Positions 51,970-59,690 of a DNA stretch of 64,000 nt are shown here, piece after piece. The number at the start of each line of letters is the position of its first letter. The stretch's first letter is position 1. This DNA comes from Salegentibacter salinarum (GTDB taxonomy: Bacteria; Bacteroidota; Bacteroidia; Flavobacteriales; Flavobacteriaceae): the NCBI RefSeq assembly GCF_900168115.1, contig NZ_FUZC01000011.1, positions 1 to 64,000 on the forward strand. The letters are read 5' to 3'. Position numbers and translations under genes: made by a program. Below the pieces are notes generated by a model, which saw only the letters and a list, made by a program, of their open reading frames with translations, did no database searches and had not been told where the DNA came from.

Positions 51970-53244
51970 ATGGCCTTAGAAATGAAAGTTCCTTCTCCGG
52001 GAGAATCTATAACCGAAGTTGAAATAGCCGAGTGGTTAGTTGAAGACGGCGACTACGTAGAAAAAGATCAGCCAATTGCAGAAGTAGACAGCGATAAGGC
52101 TACATTAGAACTTCCGGCTGAAGCCAGTGGTATTATCACGCTCAAAGCCGAGGAAGGTGATGCTGTGGCTGTAGGAGAAGTGGTTTGTCTAATCGATACC
52201 GAAGCTGAAAAGCCTGGTGGAGGTGATGATAAAAAAGAATCTAAAGAAAAAGAAGAGTCTAAAGATGATTCTTCCGATAAAAAAGAGAAAGAGGATAAGG
52301 ATAAGGCCGAAGCTAAAACCCAGGAGCCTTCTAAATCTTCAACACCTTCTCAGAAACAGGATTCTCATGCAAAAGGTAGTCCGTCTCCTGCTGCTAAAAA
52401 GATCCTTGACGAAAAAGGCGTTGATGCTAAAGATGTAGAAGGAAGCGGAAAAGATGGCCGAATAACTAAAGAAGATGCCGTACAGTCAAAAGCTTCAATG
52501 GGAAGCCCGGGCAAGGGGAAACGCGGGGAATCTAAGAAGAAGATGTCTATGCTACGTAGAAAAGTAGCTTCTCGTTTGGTTTCAGTTAAAAATGATACCG
52601 CGATGCTTACTACTTTTAACGAAGTAGATATGCAGCCTATATTCAACTTAAGAAAGAAATACAAAGAAGAATTTAAAGATAAGCACGGCGTAAGTCTTGG
52701 CTTTATGTCTTTTTTTACACTGGCCGTGGTTCGTGCACTAGATCAATATCCAGGTGTGAATTCTATGATAGATGGTGATCACCAGGTTAGTTTTGATTAT
52801 AAAGACATAAGTATTGCGGTTTCAGGACCAAAAGGTTTAATGGTTCCGGTAATAAGAAATGCTGAAAATCTTAGTTTCAGAGGAGTAGAAGATGAGGTAA
52901 AACGTTTGGCTACAAAAGCCCGTGACGGGAAAATTACCGTAGATGAAATGACCGGTGGTACTTTTACTATTACAAATGGTGGGGTATTTGGTTCTATGCT
53001 TTCTACACCAATTATTAACCCGCCGCAAAGTGCGATTTTAGGAATGCACAACATTGTAGAACGTCCCGTGGCTATAGATGGTCACGTAGAAATTCGTCCT
53101 ATTATGTATGTGGCACTTTCTTACGATCACAGGATTATTGATGGAAAAGAATCTGTTGGTTTCCTTGTAGCAATTAAAGAAGCTATAGAAAATCCGGAAG
53201 AATTATTAATGGATAACGATGTGAAAAGAGCTCTTGAGCTTTAA
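51970..53244 (+). CDS. sucB: 2-oxoglutarate dehydrogenase E2 (dihydrolipoamide succinyltransferase)
   Basis: 424 residues. The N-terminal lipoyl domain has the modified lysine in [13 protein letters not shown] (about Lys44). A long Lys/Glu/Asp/Ser-rich linker (about 78-135) follows, then the peripheral-subunit-binding domain (about 137-175, [21 protein letters not shown]) and the catalytic core from about 195 with [15 protein letters not shown] (HxxxDG). It accepts succinyl from E1 and hands it to CoA. The linker is very charged compared with the usual Ala/Pro linkers. A strong terminator follows. Confidence 0.97.
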   Translation: MALEMKVPSPGESITEVEIAEWLVEDGDYVEKDQPIAEVDSDKATLELPAEASGIITLKAEEGDAVAVGEVVCLIDTEAEKPGGGDDKKESKEKEESKDDSSDKKEKEDKDKAEAKTQEPSKSSTPSQKQDSHAKGSPSPAAKKILDEKGVDAKDVEGSGKDGRITKEDAVQSKASMGSPGKGKRGESKKKMSMLRRKVASRLVSVKNDTAMLTTFNEVDMQPIFNLRKKYKEEFKDKHGVSLGFMSFFTLAVVRALDQYPGVNSMIDGDHQVSFDYKDISIAVSGPKGLMVPVIRNAENLSFRGVEDEVKRLATKARDGKITVDEMTGGTFTITNGGVFGSMLSTPIINPPQSAILGMHNIVERPVAIDGHVEIRPIMYVALSYDHRIIDGKESVGFLVAIKEAIENPEELLMDNDVKRALEL

Positions 53245-53265
53245 ACTTCAGAATATTTATAAATT

Positions 53266-53295
53266 AAAAAAGGCAGCCGGGCGGCTGCCTTTTTT
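53266..53295. terminator. Terminator after sucB
   Basis: GGCAGCC (53272-53278) pairs with GGCTGCC (53283-53289) around GGGC, flanked by A6 and T6, so it can work in both directions: for sucB on plus and for the small membrane gene on minus. Confidence 0.9.
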
Positions 53296-53312
53296 AATTT
53301 TCAAATAATAAA

Positions 53313-53432
53313 TCAAAACAAAAATAAGCTCAAGATGTTTAAAAATAAAACGACTACCACGAATATGCTTAATATTACATACAGGAGTTGATGGCGAAGT
53401 TTATTTTTAGACATTACAGACATTACTAACAT
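53313..53432 (-). CDS. Single-pass membrane mini-protein (39 codons, ORF too short for routine calling)
   Basis: Read on minus from ATG 53432 the product is 39 residues; in-frame ATGs at 53423 and 53414 give 36 and 33 residues. The shortest form starts MSKNKLRHQ, then a hydrophobic helix of about 20 residues (LLYVILSIFVVVVLFLNILS, close to the C-terminus) and stops at TGA 53313. A basic N-terminus and one helix predict N-in topology. Upstream there is a perfect Bacteroidota promoter (53442-53472) and downstream the A/T-flanked terminator at 53266. I do not recognise the family. The two regulatory signals are what set it apart from a chance ORF. Confidence 0.6.
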   Translation of the reverse strand: MLVMSVMSKNKLRHQLLYVILSIFVVVVLFLNILSLFLF

Positions 53433-53441
53433 TAATTTAAT

Positions 53442-53472
53442 CAAACTTAGTTAACAAGAGTCTGCGAATCAA
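53442..53472 (-). promoter_or_regulatory. Promoter of the membrane mini-protein (TTG-N20-TAAGTTTG)
   Basis: On minus: -33 TTG at 53472-53470 and -7 TAAGTTTG at 53449-53442, exactly 20 bases apart, nine bases before ATG 53432. The -33 overlaps an AAGGGG/CCCCTT inverted repeat (53471-53490). Confidence 0.6.
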
Positions 53473-53497
53473 GGGGATATTTCCCCTTTTTAAAATG

Positions 53498-53935
53498 CTA
53501 TTTTAAATAAAGTGCAGGGGCTTTGTAGTCTATAACAGCTTTTCCTTTTTTTAGAATATCTGCGCCAATAATCCCGTGAACCTTTTCGGCTTCGTGGTTT
53601 ACAAGAGCTTCGTTCACGTGTCTTAGATCGAAAAGTACCAGGTCTACTTTTTTCTTTTTCCAGCCTTTTATTTCAATTCGGTTCTTTTGGGCAATTTGAG
53701 TGAGCATGTTAGTTGCTCCCGCACCGGCAGCTTTTATATCGCTGTCTTCGGCAAGAAGTTTAAAATGTTCTACCGCTTCAAGACCTACGCAAGTGCTGGA
53801 AGCTCCTGTATCAAGGATAAAGTTTCCTTCAATATTATTAATTTTGGCTACCAATTCCAGGTGTTGGGTCTTGGTGTATTTCAGTTTTATGCGTTTAAAG
53901 CCTTTTTCTTTCAGGAATTTTTTTAAAGATGACAT
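53498..53935 (-). CDS. Retropepsin-like clan AA aspartic protease
   Basis: 145 residues with one aspartic protease active-site motif LDTGASSTCV (Asp42) and the second-lobe-like DLVLFDLRHVNEALVNHEAEKVHGIIGADIL, where GADIL is the flap-proximal hydrophobic segment of retropepsin folds. It is half the size of pepsin, so it would act as a homodimer. No signal peptide or membrane helix is seen, so it should be cytoplasmic. The substrate is unknown. It is divergent from tatD, with promoter boxes for both genes 16 bases apart. Confidence 0.82.
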   Translation of the reverse strand: MSSLKKFLKEKGFKRIKLKYTKTQHLELVAKINNIEGNFILDTGASSTCVGLEAVEHFKLLAEDSDIKAAGAGATNMLTQIAQKNRIEIKGWKKKKVDLVLFDLRHVNEALVNHEAEKVHGIIGADILKKGKAVIDYKAPALYLK

Positions 53936-53950
53936 TCTTTATGTTTTTCG

Positions 53951-53982
53951 CAAAGATAGGTCTTCAAAATAAATTATTTTTG
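53951..53982. promoter_or_regulatory. Back-to-back -7 boxes between the aspartic protease and tatD
   Basis: Minus-strand TATCTTTG at 53958-53951 (for the protease, start 53935) and plus-strand TATTTTTG at 53975-53982 (for tatD, ATG 53988). The two polymerases would occupy overlapping DNA, so the genes may be expressed alternately. Confidence 0.5.
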
Positions 53983-53987
53983 CTTTT

Positions 53988-54755
53988 ATGATTTTAACCG
54001 ATACGCACATACATCTTTACAGCGAAGATTACGAAAAAGACAGGGAGGATCTTATAGAAAACGCCTTTCAGCAAAATATTGAACGGTTTTTTTTACCTGC
54101 CATAGATTCTGAAACTACAGAGGCTATGTACGAGCTGGAAGCCCGGTATCCCGAGAATGTCTTTTTAATGATGGGTTTGCATCCAACCCACGTGCAGGAA
54201 AATTATGAAGAAGAATTAAAACATGTGGAAGAGCAGTTTGAAAGAAGAAGATTTTATGCCGTAGGGGAGATAGGTATAGATTTGCATTGGGATAAAAGCA
54301 CGCTGGAAATTCAGCAAAAAGCTTTTAGATGGCAAATAAAACTTGCGAAAAAATACAAGCTTCCCATAGTAATTCACTGCAGGAAGGCTTTTGATGAGAT
54401 TTTTGATATTTTAGGGGAAGAAAAAAGCGATGATCTGTTCGGGATATTTCATTGTTTTACCGGAAACCTTGAGCAGGCCAAACGTGCCCTTTCATATAAT
54501 TTAAAACTGGGAATTGGAGGCGTGGTGACCTTCAAAAATGGAAAAATCGATAAATTTCTAAATGAAATTCCGCTTGAAGAAATCGTGTTGGAAACCGATG
54601 GGCCGTATTTATCCCCAACGCCATTCCGCGGAAAGCGAAATGAGCCGGAATATCTTATAAAAGTTGCCGAAAAGCTTGCAGGAATATATGAAAAACCACT
54701 TGCTGAAATTGCTGAAATAACCACCCGGAATTCCAAAGATATATTTGGGATTTAA
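53988..54755 (+). CDS. TatD-family metal-dependent hydrolase
   Basis: 255 residues. TIM-barrel metallohydrolase with TDTHIHLY (His7/His9), GEIGIDLHWD (bridging Glu), IVIHCRKAF, FHCFTGN and ETDGPYLSPTPFRGKRNEP, all in the expected order. TatD proteins are 3'-5' DNA exonucleases or D-aminoacyl-tRNA-type hydrolases; which applies here is not clear. The start at 53988 lies six bases after a consensus -7 box, so a leaderless message is likely. Confidence 0.92.
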   Translation: MILTDTHIHLYSEDYEKDREDLIENAFQQNIERFFLPAIDSETTEAMYELEARYPENVFLMMGLHPTHVQENYEEELKHVEEQFERRRFYAVGEIGIDLHWDKSTLEIQQKAFRWQIKLAKKYKLPIVIHCRKAFDEIFDILGEEKSDDLFGIFHCFTGNLEQAKRALSYNLKLGIGGVVTFKNGKIDKFLNEIPLEEIVLETDGPYLSPTPFRGKRNEPEYLIKVAEKLAGIYEKPLAEIAEITTRNSKDIFGI

Positions 54756-54805
54756 AGGAGGTTATAATTAAAATTTGTTCATTTGCCTAGCTAACACAAT
54801 TTTGC

Positions 54806-55945
54806 GTGAAAGAATTCGAAGACATAAGGTTTTATAAAGATGAAGAGGTGCAACCTGCCTTGCAGGAGTTCATGAGGCACCCCATGGTTAAAACACTTTT
54901 ACAGTTTACATTTCCTGAAAAAACTTCAGAAGAAATTGCAGCTGTCCTGGGAGAATGCCATTCAATCAGGGATTTTCAAACCAAGGTAATTTATAATTCG
55001 GTTTTAAAAGTTATCGAAAAAAGTACCGAAGGGCTTACCTACAATGGCTTCGAGAAATTAGATACTGACCAGGCTTATTTTTATATCTCCAACCACCGGG
55101 ATATTATTCTTGATACTTCTTTGTTGAATACTTCTTTATATGAGCAAGACCTTATTATGACGGCTTCGGCTATTGGGGACAATTTGGTACAAAAACCTTT
55201 TCTCATGGCTTTGTCGCGTTTAAACCGGAACTTTCTGGTAAAACGGGGGCTTAGCCCCAGGGAAATGCTTAAAAGTTCCATGGTACTTTCAGAATATATT
55301 AAACAGCTACTGGAGGGAGGCAGGTCGGTTTGGATGGCCCAACGAGAGGGGCGAACCAAAGATGGAAGCGATTATACCCAGCAAGGGGTTTTAAAAATGC
55401 TTGCTATGGCCAAAGGCAAAAAAAGCCTAGCCGAATATTTTACTGAACTCAAGATTGTTCCGGTAGCGATTTCTTATGAATTTGATCCTACCGATATTCT
55501 AAAAATGCCTGAACTTCTTGCTAAAAGAATGAAGGAAGAATATGTAAAATCGGCTAACGAAGATTTTAATTCCATTATGCAAGGAGCCCTGGGCAATAAG
55601 GGACGCATTCATATTAATGCCGGAGAGGTGCTGGGAAAAGAAGTTTTTGAAAAAATTGAAGCGGAACATGATTCTATAAATGCACAGCTAAAAGCAGTTG
55701 CTACTAAAATAGATGAGCATATCTATAAAAATTACAAATTGTGGCCGGCAAATTATATCGCTTTCGATTTGTTGAAGAATTCAGAAACTTATGCCGATAA
55801 ATATTCAGATAAAGAAAAAAGACAGTTTGAGCGCCGCCTTAGCCGAAGGGTAGATGTAAAAAACGCCCTGGAACTAAACAGTTATTTATTAATGTATGCA
55901 AATCCTGTAATAAATAAAGAAGCGCTGTATGAAGAAAAGAGCTAA
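54806..55945 (+). CDS. Glycerol-3-phosphate/1-acylglycerol-3-phosphate acyltransferase-like protein
   Basis: 379 residues from a GTG start. The acyltransferase core (about 85-220) carries YISNHRDIILD, RLNRNFLVKRG and VWMAQREGRTKDG, matching motifs I-III of PlsC/PlsB-type enzymes, which acylate glycerol phosphates for membrane lipids. Motif I has five residues between His and Asp in place of the usual four (HX4D), which matches a cytosolic GPAT-like subgroup of Bacteroidota, as I recall it. The C-terminal 140 residues are helical. The asparaginase gene overlaps its end by 17 bases, so they are co-translated. Confidence 0.8.
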   Translation: MKEFEDIRFYKDEEVQPALQEFMRHPMVKTLLQFTFPEKTSEEIAAVLGECHSIRDFQTKVIYNSVLKVIEKSTEGLTYNGFEKLDTDQAYFYISNHRDIILDTSLLNTSLYEQDLIMTASAIGDNLVQKPFLMALSRLNRNFLVKRGLSPREMLKSSMVLSEYIKQLLEGGRSVWMAQREGRTKDGSDYTQQGVLKMLAMAKGKKSLAEYFTELKIVPVAISYEFDPTDILKMPELLAKRMKEEYVKSANEDFNSIMQGALGNKGRIHINAGEVLGKEVFEKIEAEHDSINAQLKAVATKIDEHIYKNYKLWPANYIAFDLLKNSETYADKYSDKEKRQFERRLSRRVDVKNALELNSYLLMYANPVINKEALYEEKS

Positions 55946-56957
55946 AATCTTACTTATTTATACCGGCGGGACCATTGGTATGATTAAGGATTATGATTCT
56001 GGGGCCCTTAAAGCATTTAATTTTGATGAATTACTACAAAATATTCCCGAGCTTAAAATCCTGGAACACGAGATAGATACCTTGAGCTTTGACGATCCTA
56101 TAGATTCCTCTAATATGAACGTGGAATGCTGGGTGAAAGTTGCCAGTACAATTAATGAGAATTTTGATACCTATGACGGTTTTGTAGTATTGCACGGCAG
56201 CGACACCATGTCTTACACGGCATCGGCGCTTAGTTTTATGTTCGAGAATTTAACCAAGCCCATAATTTTTACCGGGTCACAATTACCCATTGGAGATTTA
56301 AGAACAGACGCAAAAGAAAACCTTATTACCAGTATTCAAATTGCCGGTTTACAAAAAAACGGAAAGCCGGTAATTTCTGAAGTAGGACTTTATTTTGAAT
56401 ATAAATTATACCGGGCCAATAGAACTACAAAGATTAATGCCGAACATTTCCAGGCTTTTGCTTCATTAAATCATCCTCCTCTGGCTGAATCTGGCGTTTA
56501 TCTTTCTGTAAATCACAATGCTTTATGGCGTCCAAATCGCCGGCAAAGAACAAAATTGCACACAGGATTTAATAATGAAGTGCTTATTTTAAAGATTTTT
56601 CCGGGGATAAATGCAAAAACTGTAGAATATATGTTGTCAAAACCAGGCCTTAAAGGAGTTGTTTTGGAAACTTATGGAAGCGGGAATGCACCCAGTGACG
56701 ATTGGTTTCTGGATATTCTAAAAAGAAAAATTTCTGAAGGATTATTTGTTGTAAATGTCACTCAATGTATTGGCGGAAGCGTAGTTATGGGTCAATATGA
56801 AACCAGTGTACAGCTTAAAAAAATAGGTGTAGTATCTGGAAAAGACATTAGTACTGAGGCTGCGGTTGCGAAATTAATGTATCTTTTGGGAAAAGAATTG
56901 TCTCCTAAAGTGTTTAAAACTATCTTTGAAACGTCTCTTAGAGGGGAAATGTCATAA
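55929..56957 (+). CDS. Type I (cytoplasmic) L-asparaginase
   Basis: 342 residues with the two catalytic triad regions: YTGGTIG (Thr15, nucleophile) and LHGSDTMSYTASALSFM (Thr-Asp pair of the second triad). No signal peptide is present, so it is the type I enzyme that hydrolyses asparagine to aspartate in the cytoplasm. FTGSQLPIGDLRTDAKENL is the usual dimer-loop signature. It overlaps the acyltransferase gene; why they are joined is not evident. Confidence 0.93.
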   Translation: MKKRAKILLIYTGGTIGMIKDYDSGALKAFNFDELLQNIPELKILEHEIDTLSFDDPIDSSNMNVECWVKVASTINENFDTYDGFVVLHGSDTMSYTASALSFMFENLTKPIIFTGSQLPIGDLRTDAKENLITSIQIAGLQKNGKPVISEVGLYFEYKLYRANRTTKINAEHFQAFASLNHPPLAESGVYLSVNHNALWRPNRRQRTKLHTGFNNEVLILKIFPGINAKTVEYMLSKPGLKGVVLETYGSGNAPSDDWFLDILKRKISEGLFVVNVTQCIGGSVVMGQYETSVQLKKIGVVSGKDISTEAAVAKLMYLLGKELSPKVFKTIFETSLRGEMS

Positions 56958-57029
56958 AATTAACGGCAGATGCTTGACGAAGTATATTTTTTTTCGTTAT
57001 TTGGCGCACCGTTTGGAAAACGTTAAGAA

Positions 57030-57117
57030 AGAGAGGTGGCCGAGTGGTCGAAGGCGCACGCCTGGAAAGTGTGTATACGCCACAAGCGTATCGAGGGTTC
57101 GAATCCCTTCCTCTCTG
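57030..57117 (+). tRNA. tRNA-Ser (anticodon GGA)
   Basis: Acceptor AGAGAGG (57030-57036) pairs with CCTCTCT (57110-57116), discriminator G57117. The anticodon stem CACGC/GTGTG (57057-57061, 57069-57073) holds the loop CTGGAAA with anticodon GGA at 57064-57066. A long variable arm (TATACG...CGTAT) and GGTTCGAATCC in the T arm confirm a class II serine tRNA. CA follows, but no full CCA is encoded. Confidence 0.96.
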
Positions 57118-57195
57118 CAATAATTATTATATTTTTATTAAAAATTTATTTTTATATCTTTAACCCTTTAACTAATTAAATTAAGACAAACAGTA

Positions 57196-57999
57196 ATGAA
57201 AAGATTATTTTCTATTTTGGTAATCGCCGCGGTGATGGTGCTTGGAGCCGGAAACCTTAATGCGGCCAATAATGTTAACACATTACCTGGTACAATTGTG
57301 AATTTTGTACAAGACGAAGAGGCTGCAGCTGCCGCAGATGAGGCAGAGGAAGAAACTCTTGGTTTTCATCAGGAACTTAAAAAACGATTTATAGAAGGTG
57401 GTCCTGCATTTATGGGGATTGTTCTTTTATGTTTAATTCTTGGTTTGGCTGTTGCCATAGAGAGAATTATCTTTTTAAACCTTTCTACTACTAACACCAG
57501 AAAACTGGCTAGAGATGTAGAAGATGCTTTAAACAGTGGTGGTGTAGAATCTGCTAAGGAAGTTTGTAGAAATACAAAAGGACCTGTTGCTTCTATTTAC
57601 TACCAGGGTCTTGATCGTGCAGATGAAAGTATTGACGCTGCAGAAAAAGCTGTTGTAGCTTACGGTGGTGTACAAATGGGACAGTTGGAGAAAAACGTTT
57701 CCTGGTTGTCTTTATTTATCGCTATTGCTCCTATGCTTGGTTTTATGGGTACTGTAATTGGTATGATTACCGCCTTTGATAGAATTGAAGCTGCTGGTGA
57801 TATGCAACCATCTCTTGTTGCCGGAGGTATTAAAGTGGCACTTCTTACAACCGTATTTGGTTTGATCGTAGCTATTATCCTTCAAATATTTTATAACTAT
57901 ATTATCGCTAAAATAGATAGTATTGTAAACGATATGGAAGATGCATCTATCACTCTAATCGATATGTTGGTAGCTTACAAAAACAAAAAAAGAATCTAA
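57196..57999 (+). CDS. MotA/TolQ/ExbB-family proton channel subunit
   Basis: 267 residues. An N-terminal signal-like segment (about 5-24) and an Ala/Glu/Asp-rich stretch are followed by the ExbB core with three helices (about 73-95, 175-200 and 215-240) and the signature PMLGFMGTVIGMITAFDRIE and SLVAGGIKVALLTTVFGLIVAI. It forms the pentameric proton channel that, with ExbD, energises TonB or T9SS/gliding machinery. Extra N-terminal signal and helix are usual in Bacteroidota ExbB. It heads a four-gene operon with two ExbD genes. Confidence 0.93.
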   Translation: MKRLFSILVIAAVMVLGAGNLNAANNVNTLPGTIVNFVQDEEAAAAADEAEEETLGFHQELKKRFIEGGPAFMGIVLLCLILGLAVAIERIIFLNLSTTNTRKLARDVEDALNSGGVESAKEVCRNTKGPVASIYYQGLDRADESIDAAEKAVVAYGGVQMGQLEKNVSWLSLFIAIAPMLGFMGTVIGMITAFDRIEAAGDMQPSLVAGGIKVALLTTVFGLIVAIILQIFYNYIIAKIDSIVNDMEDASITLIDMLVAYKNKKRI

Positions 58000-58013
58000 G
58001 ACCAGATTAAATT

Positions 58014-58451
58014 ATGACTTTACATAAAATATTAAAATATGTATCCATTGCATTAGGCGTGATAGGTCTTATCCTTCTGGGAAGGATCCTTGCCGAAGAC
58101 GCGGATGCTATAGAGGCCTCGGCCGATTTACAGAATAGTCTGCTTGCACCAATAATGTATTTGTCTTATTTCGTGTTACTGGTTGTTCTTGTATTGGTCG
58201 CAATCTTCGTGATAAAAGGTCTGTTTAAAGGAAATATTAAAAACACACTTATCGCTGTTGGAGCATTTATTGCAGTTATTGTAATTGCTTATCTTGTAAC
58301 CGATGGTTCTCAAATGACGCTTAAGGATGGAGATATACTCTCTGCCAGCGCATCTCATTGGGTAAGTGCAGGTTTAGTAACTTTCTACATTCTTGCAGGT
58401 ATTGCGATTTTAGCAATGGTGATTTCAGGAATTAAAAAATTAACTAAGTAA
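58014..58451 (+). CDS. Membrane protein of the ExbB/ExbD cluster, unknown function
   Basis: 145 residues with four hydrophobic segments (about 9-24, 44-66, 79-97 and 120-140). No domain is recognised, but the family sits between exbB and exbD genes in many Flavobacteriia as I recall. It starts 15 bases after the ExbB stop codon, and the next ExbD begins five bases after its own. It is likely to be a structural or assembly subunit of that proton-channel complex (inference from position). Confidence 0.75.
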   Translation: MTLHKILKYVSIALGVIGLILLGRILAEDADAIEASADLQNSLLAPIMYLSYFVLLVVLVLVAIFVIKGLFKGNIKNTLIAVGAFIAVIVIAYLVTDGSQMTLKDGDILSASASHWVSAGLVTFYILAGIAILAMVISGIKKLTK

Positions 58452-58455
58452 TAAT

Positions 58456-59067
58456 ATGGCAAGAAGATCAGCACCAGAAGTTAATGCCGGTTCTATGGCC
58501 GATATTGCTTTCTTGCTTCTAATCTTCTTTTTGGTAACAACAACCATTGAGACAGATAGCGGGATTAGCAGGAAGTTGCCGGAGTGGCAGCCTGAAGAAC
58601 AGGATCCGCCGATAATTAAGGAGCGGAACATCTTCCAGGTATTGGTTAATGCAAATAACCAGTTACTTGTAGAAGATGAGGAGATGGAGATTGAGGAATT
58701 AAGACAGGCAGCTGTTGAATTTCTTGACAATGGAGGAGGAACAGGCGATGAAGCTTGTGATTTCTGCCAGGGAGCCGGAGACCCAGATTCGTCTGTTAAC
58801 CCAACGAAAGCTATTATTTCTTTGGTAAATAACAGAGGAACAGAGTACGGAACTTATATCGCAGTACAAAACGAACTTGTAGCGGCTTATAACCAACTTA
58901 GAGATAGGGAAGCCCAGCGTTTGTTTGGTACAAGCTTTACAGAAATGCAAGCAAGGTATGATGATTCCCGTACTAGTGAAGGCGCTAAAGAAACTTTGAA
59001 GGAGAGAATTGAAGTTATAAAAGATATGATCCCTCAAAAGCTTTCTGAAGCAGAACCTACGAGTTAA
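58456..59067 (+). CDS. ExbD/TolR-family protein (long form)
   Basis: 203 residues. One N-terminal helix with the protonatable aspartate, SMADIAFLLLIFFLVTTTI (Asp16), then a periplasmic domain. It is longer than typical ExbD (about 140 residues) because of an acidic insert with DNGGGTGDEACDFCQGAGDPDSS, which contains a CxxC pair (about 99-102). That pair could bind a metal or form a disulfide in the periplasm. It follows the ExbB gene and the small membrane protein. Confidence 0.9.
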   Translation: MARRSAPEVNAGSMADIAFLLLIFFLVTTTIETDSGISRKLPEWQPEEQDPPIIKERNIFQVLVNANNQLLVEDEEMEIEELRQAAVEFLDNGGGTGDEACDFCQGAGDPDSSVNPTKAIISLVNNRGTEYGTYIAVQNELVAAYNQLRDREAQRLFGTSFTEMQARYDDSRTSEGAKETLKERIEVIKDMIPQKLSEAEPTS

Positions 59068-59103
59068 TAACCTAATTATAAAACTTAAATTTAAGACTTA
59101 ATT

Positions 59104-59586
59104 ATGTCTAAATTCAAAAAGAAAAAGAGCGAAGGGCAACCAGCCATTAGTACAGCATCTTTACCAGATATTGTATTTATGTTACTGTTCTTCTTTATGG
59201 TTGTTACCGTGATGCGTCAGAATACGTTAATGGTTGAAAATAAACTACCATTCGCCGATCAAACTGAAAAGTTAGATAAGAAAGATTTAGTAATGTACAT
59301 TTACGCCGGTAAACCCAGCCCACGCTACCAGGAAAGATTTGGTAGGGAAGCCAGGATTCAGTTAAACGATAAGTTTGCCAGTGTTGATGAAGTACAATCA
59401 TTTATTTTCTCTGAAAGGGAAACTAAGCGTGAAGAGTTAGTACCATATCTTACAACTGCCCTTAAGGTAGATGAAGAAACAAATATGGGATTAGTTTCAG
59501 ATATCAAACAAGAATTGAGAAAAGCTGAAGCTCTTAAAATTAACTATACCACTAAAGAAGGTGAAGCTCTGCAAAACATGCAATAA
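59104..59586 (+). CDS. Second ExbD/TolR-family protein (short form)
   Basis: 160 residues. The same fold as the previous gene but without the acidic insert; the channel helix is STASLPDIVFMLLFFFMVVTV (Asp at about residue 22), and the periplasmic part has LRKAEALKINYTT at the end. Two dissimilar ExbDs next to one ExbB suggest a heteromeric stator. The gene ends 34 bases before the operon terminator at 59620. Confidence 0.92.
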   Translation: MSKFKKKKSEGQPAISTASLPDIVFMLLFFFMVVTVMRQNTLMVENKLPFADQTEKLDKKDLVMYIYAGKPSPRYQERFGREARIQLNDKFASVDEVQSFIFSERETKREELVPYLTTALKVDEETNMGLVSDIKQELRKAEALKINYTTKEGEALQNMQ

Positions 59587-59619
59587 TTACCAATAGGTAT
59601 TTTTTCAAAACTGTATAAA

Positions 59620-59659
59620 CATCCTGTCAAAATTTAAATATTTGGCAGGATGTTTTTTT
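59620..59659 (+). terminator. Terminator of the ExbB-ExbD operon
   Basis: CATCCTG (59620-59626) pairs with CAGGATG (59646-59652), with a further TCAAA/TTTGG part of the stem, then T7 (59653-59659). Confidence 0.88.
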
Positions 59660-59690
59660 ATCTTTAAACTCAATATACCCGTGGTTTAAA

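Noticed and set aside
56926-57123. Open frame covering the tRNA-Ser gene
   Set aside because: The tRNA fold is unmistakable and the translated product has no family similarity, so the frame is a by-product of the tRNA sequence.
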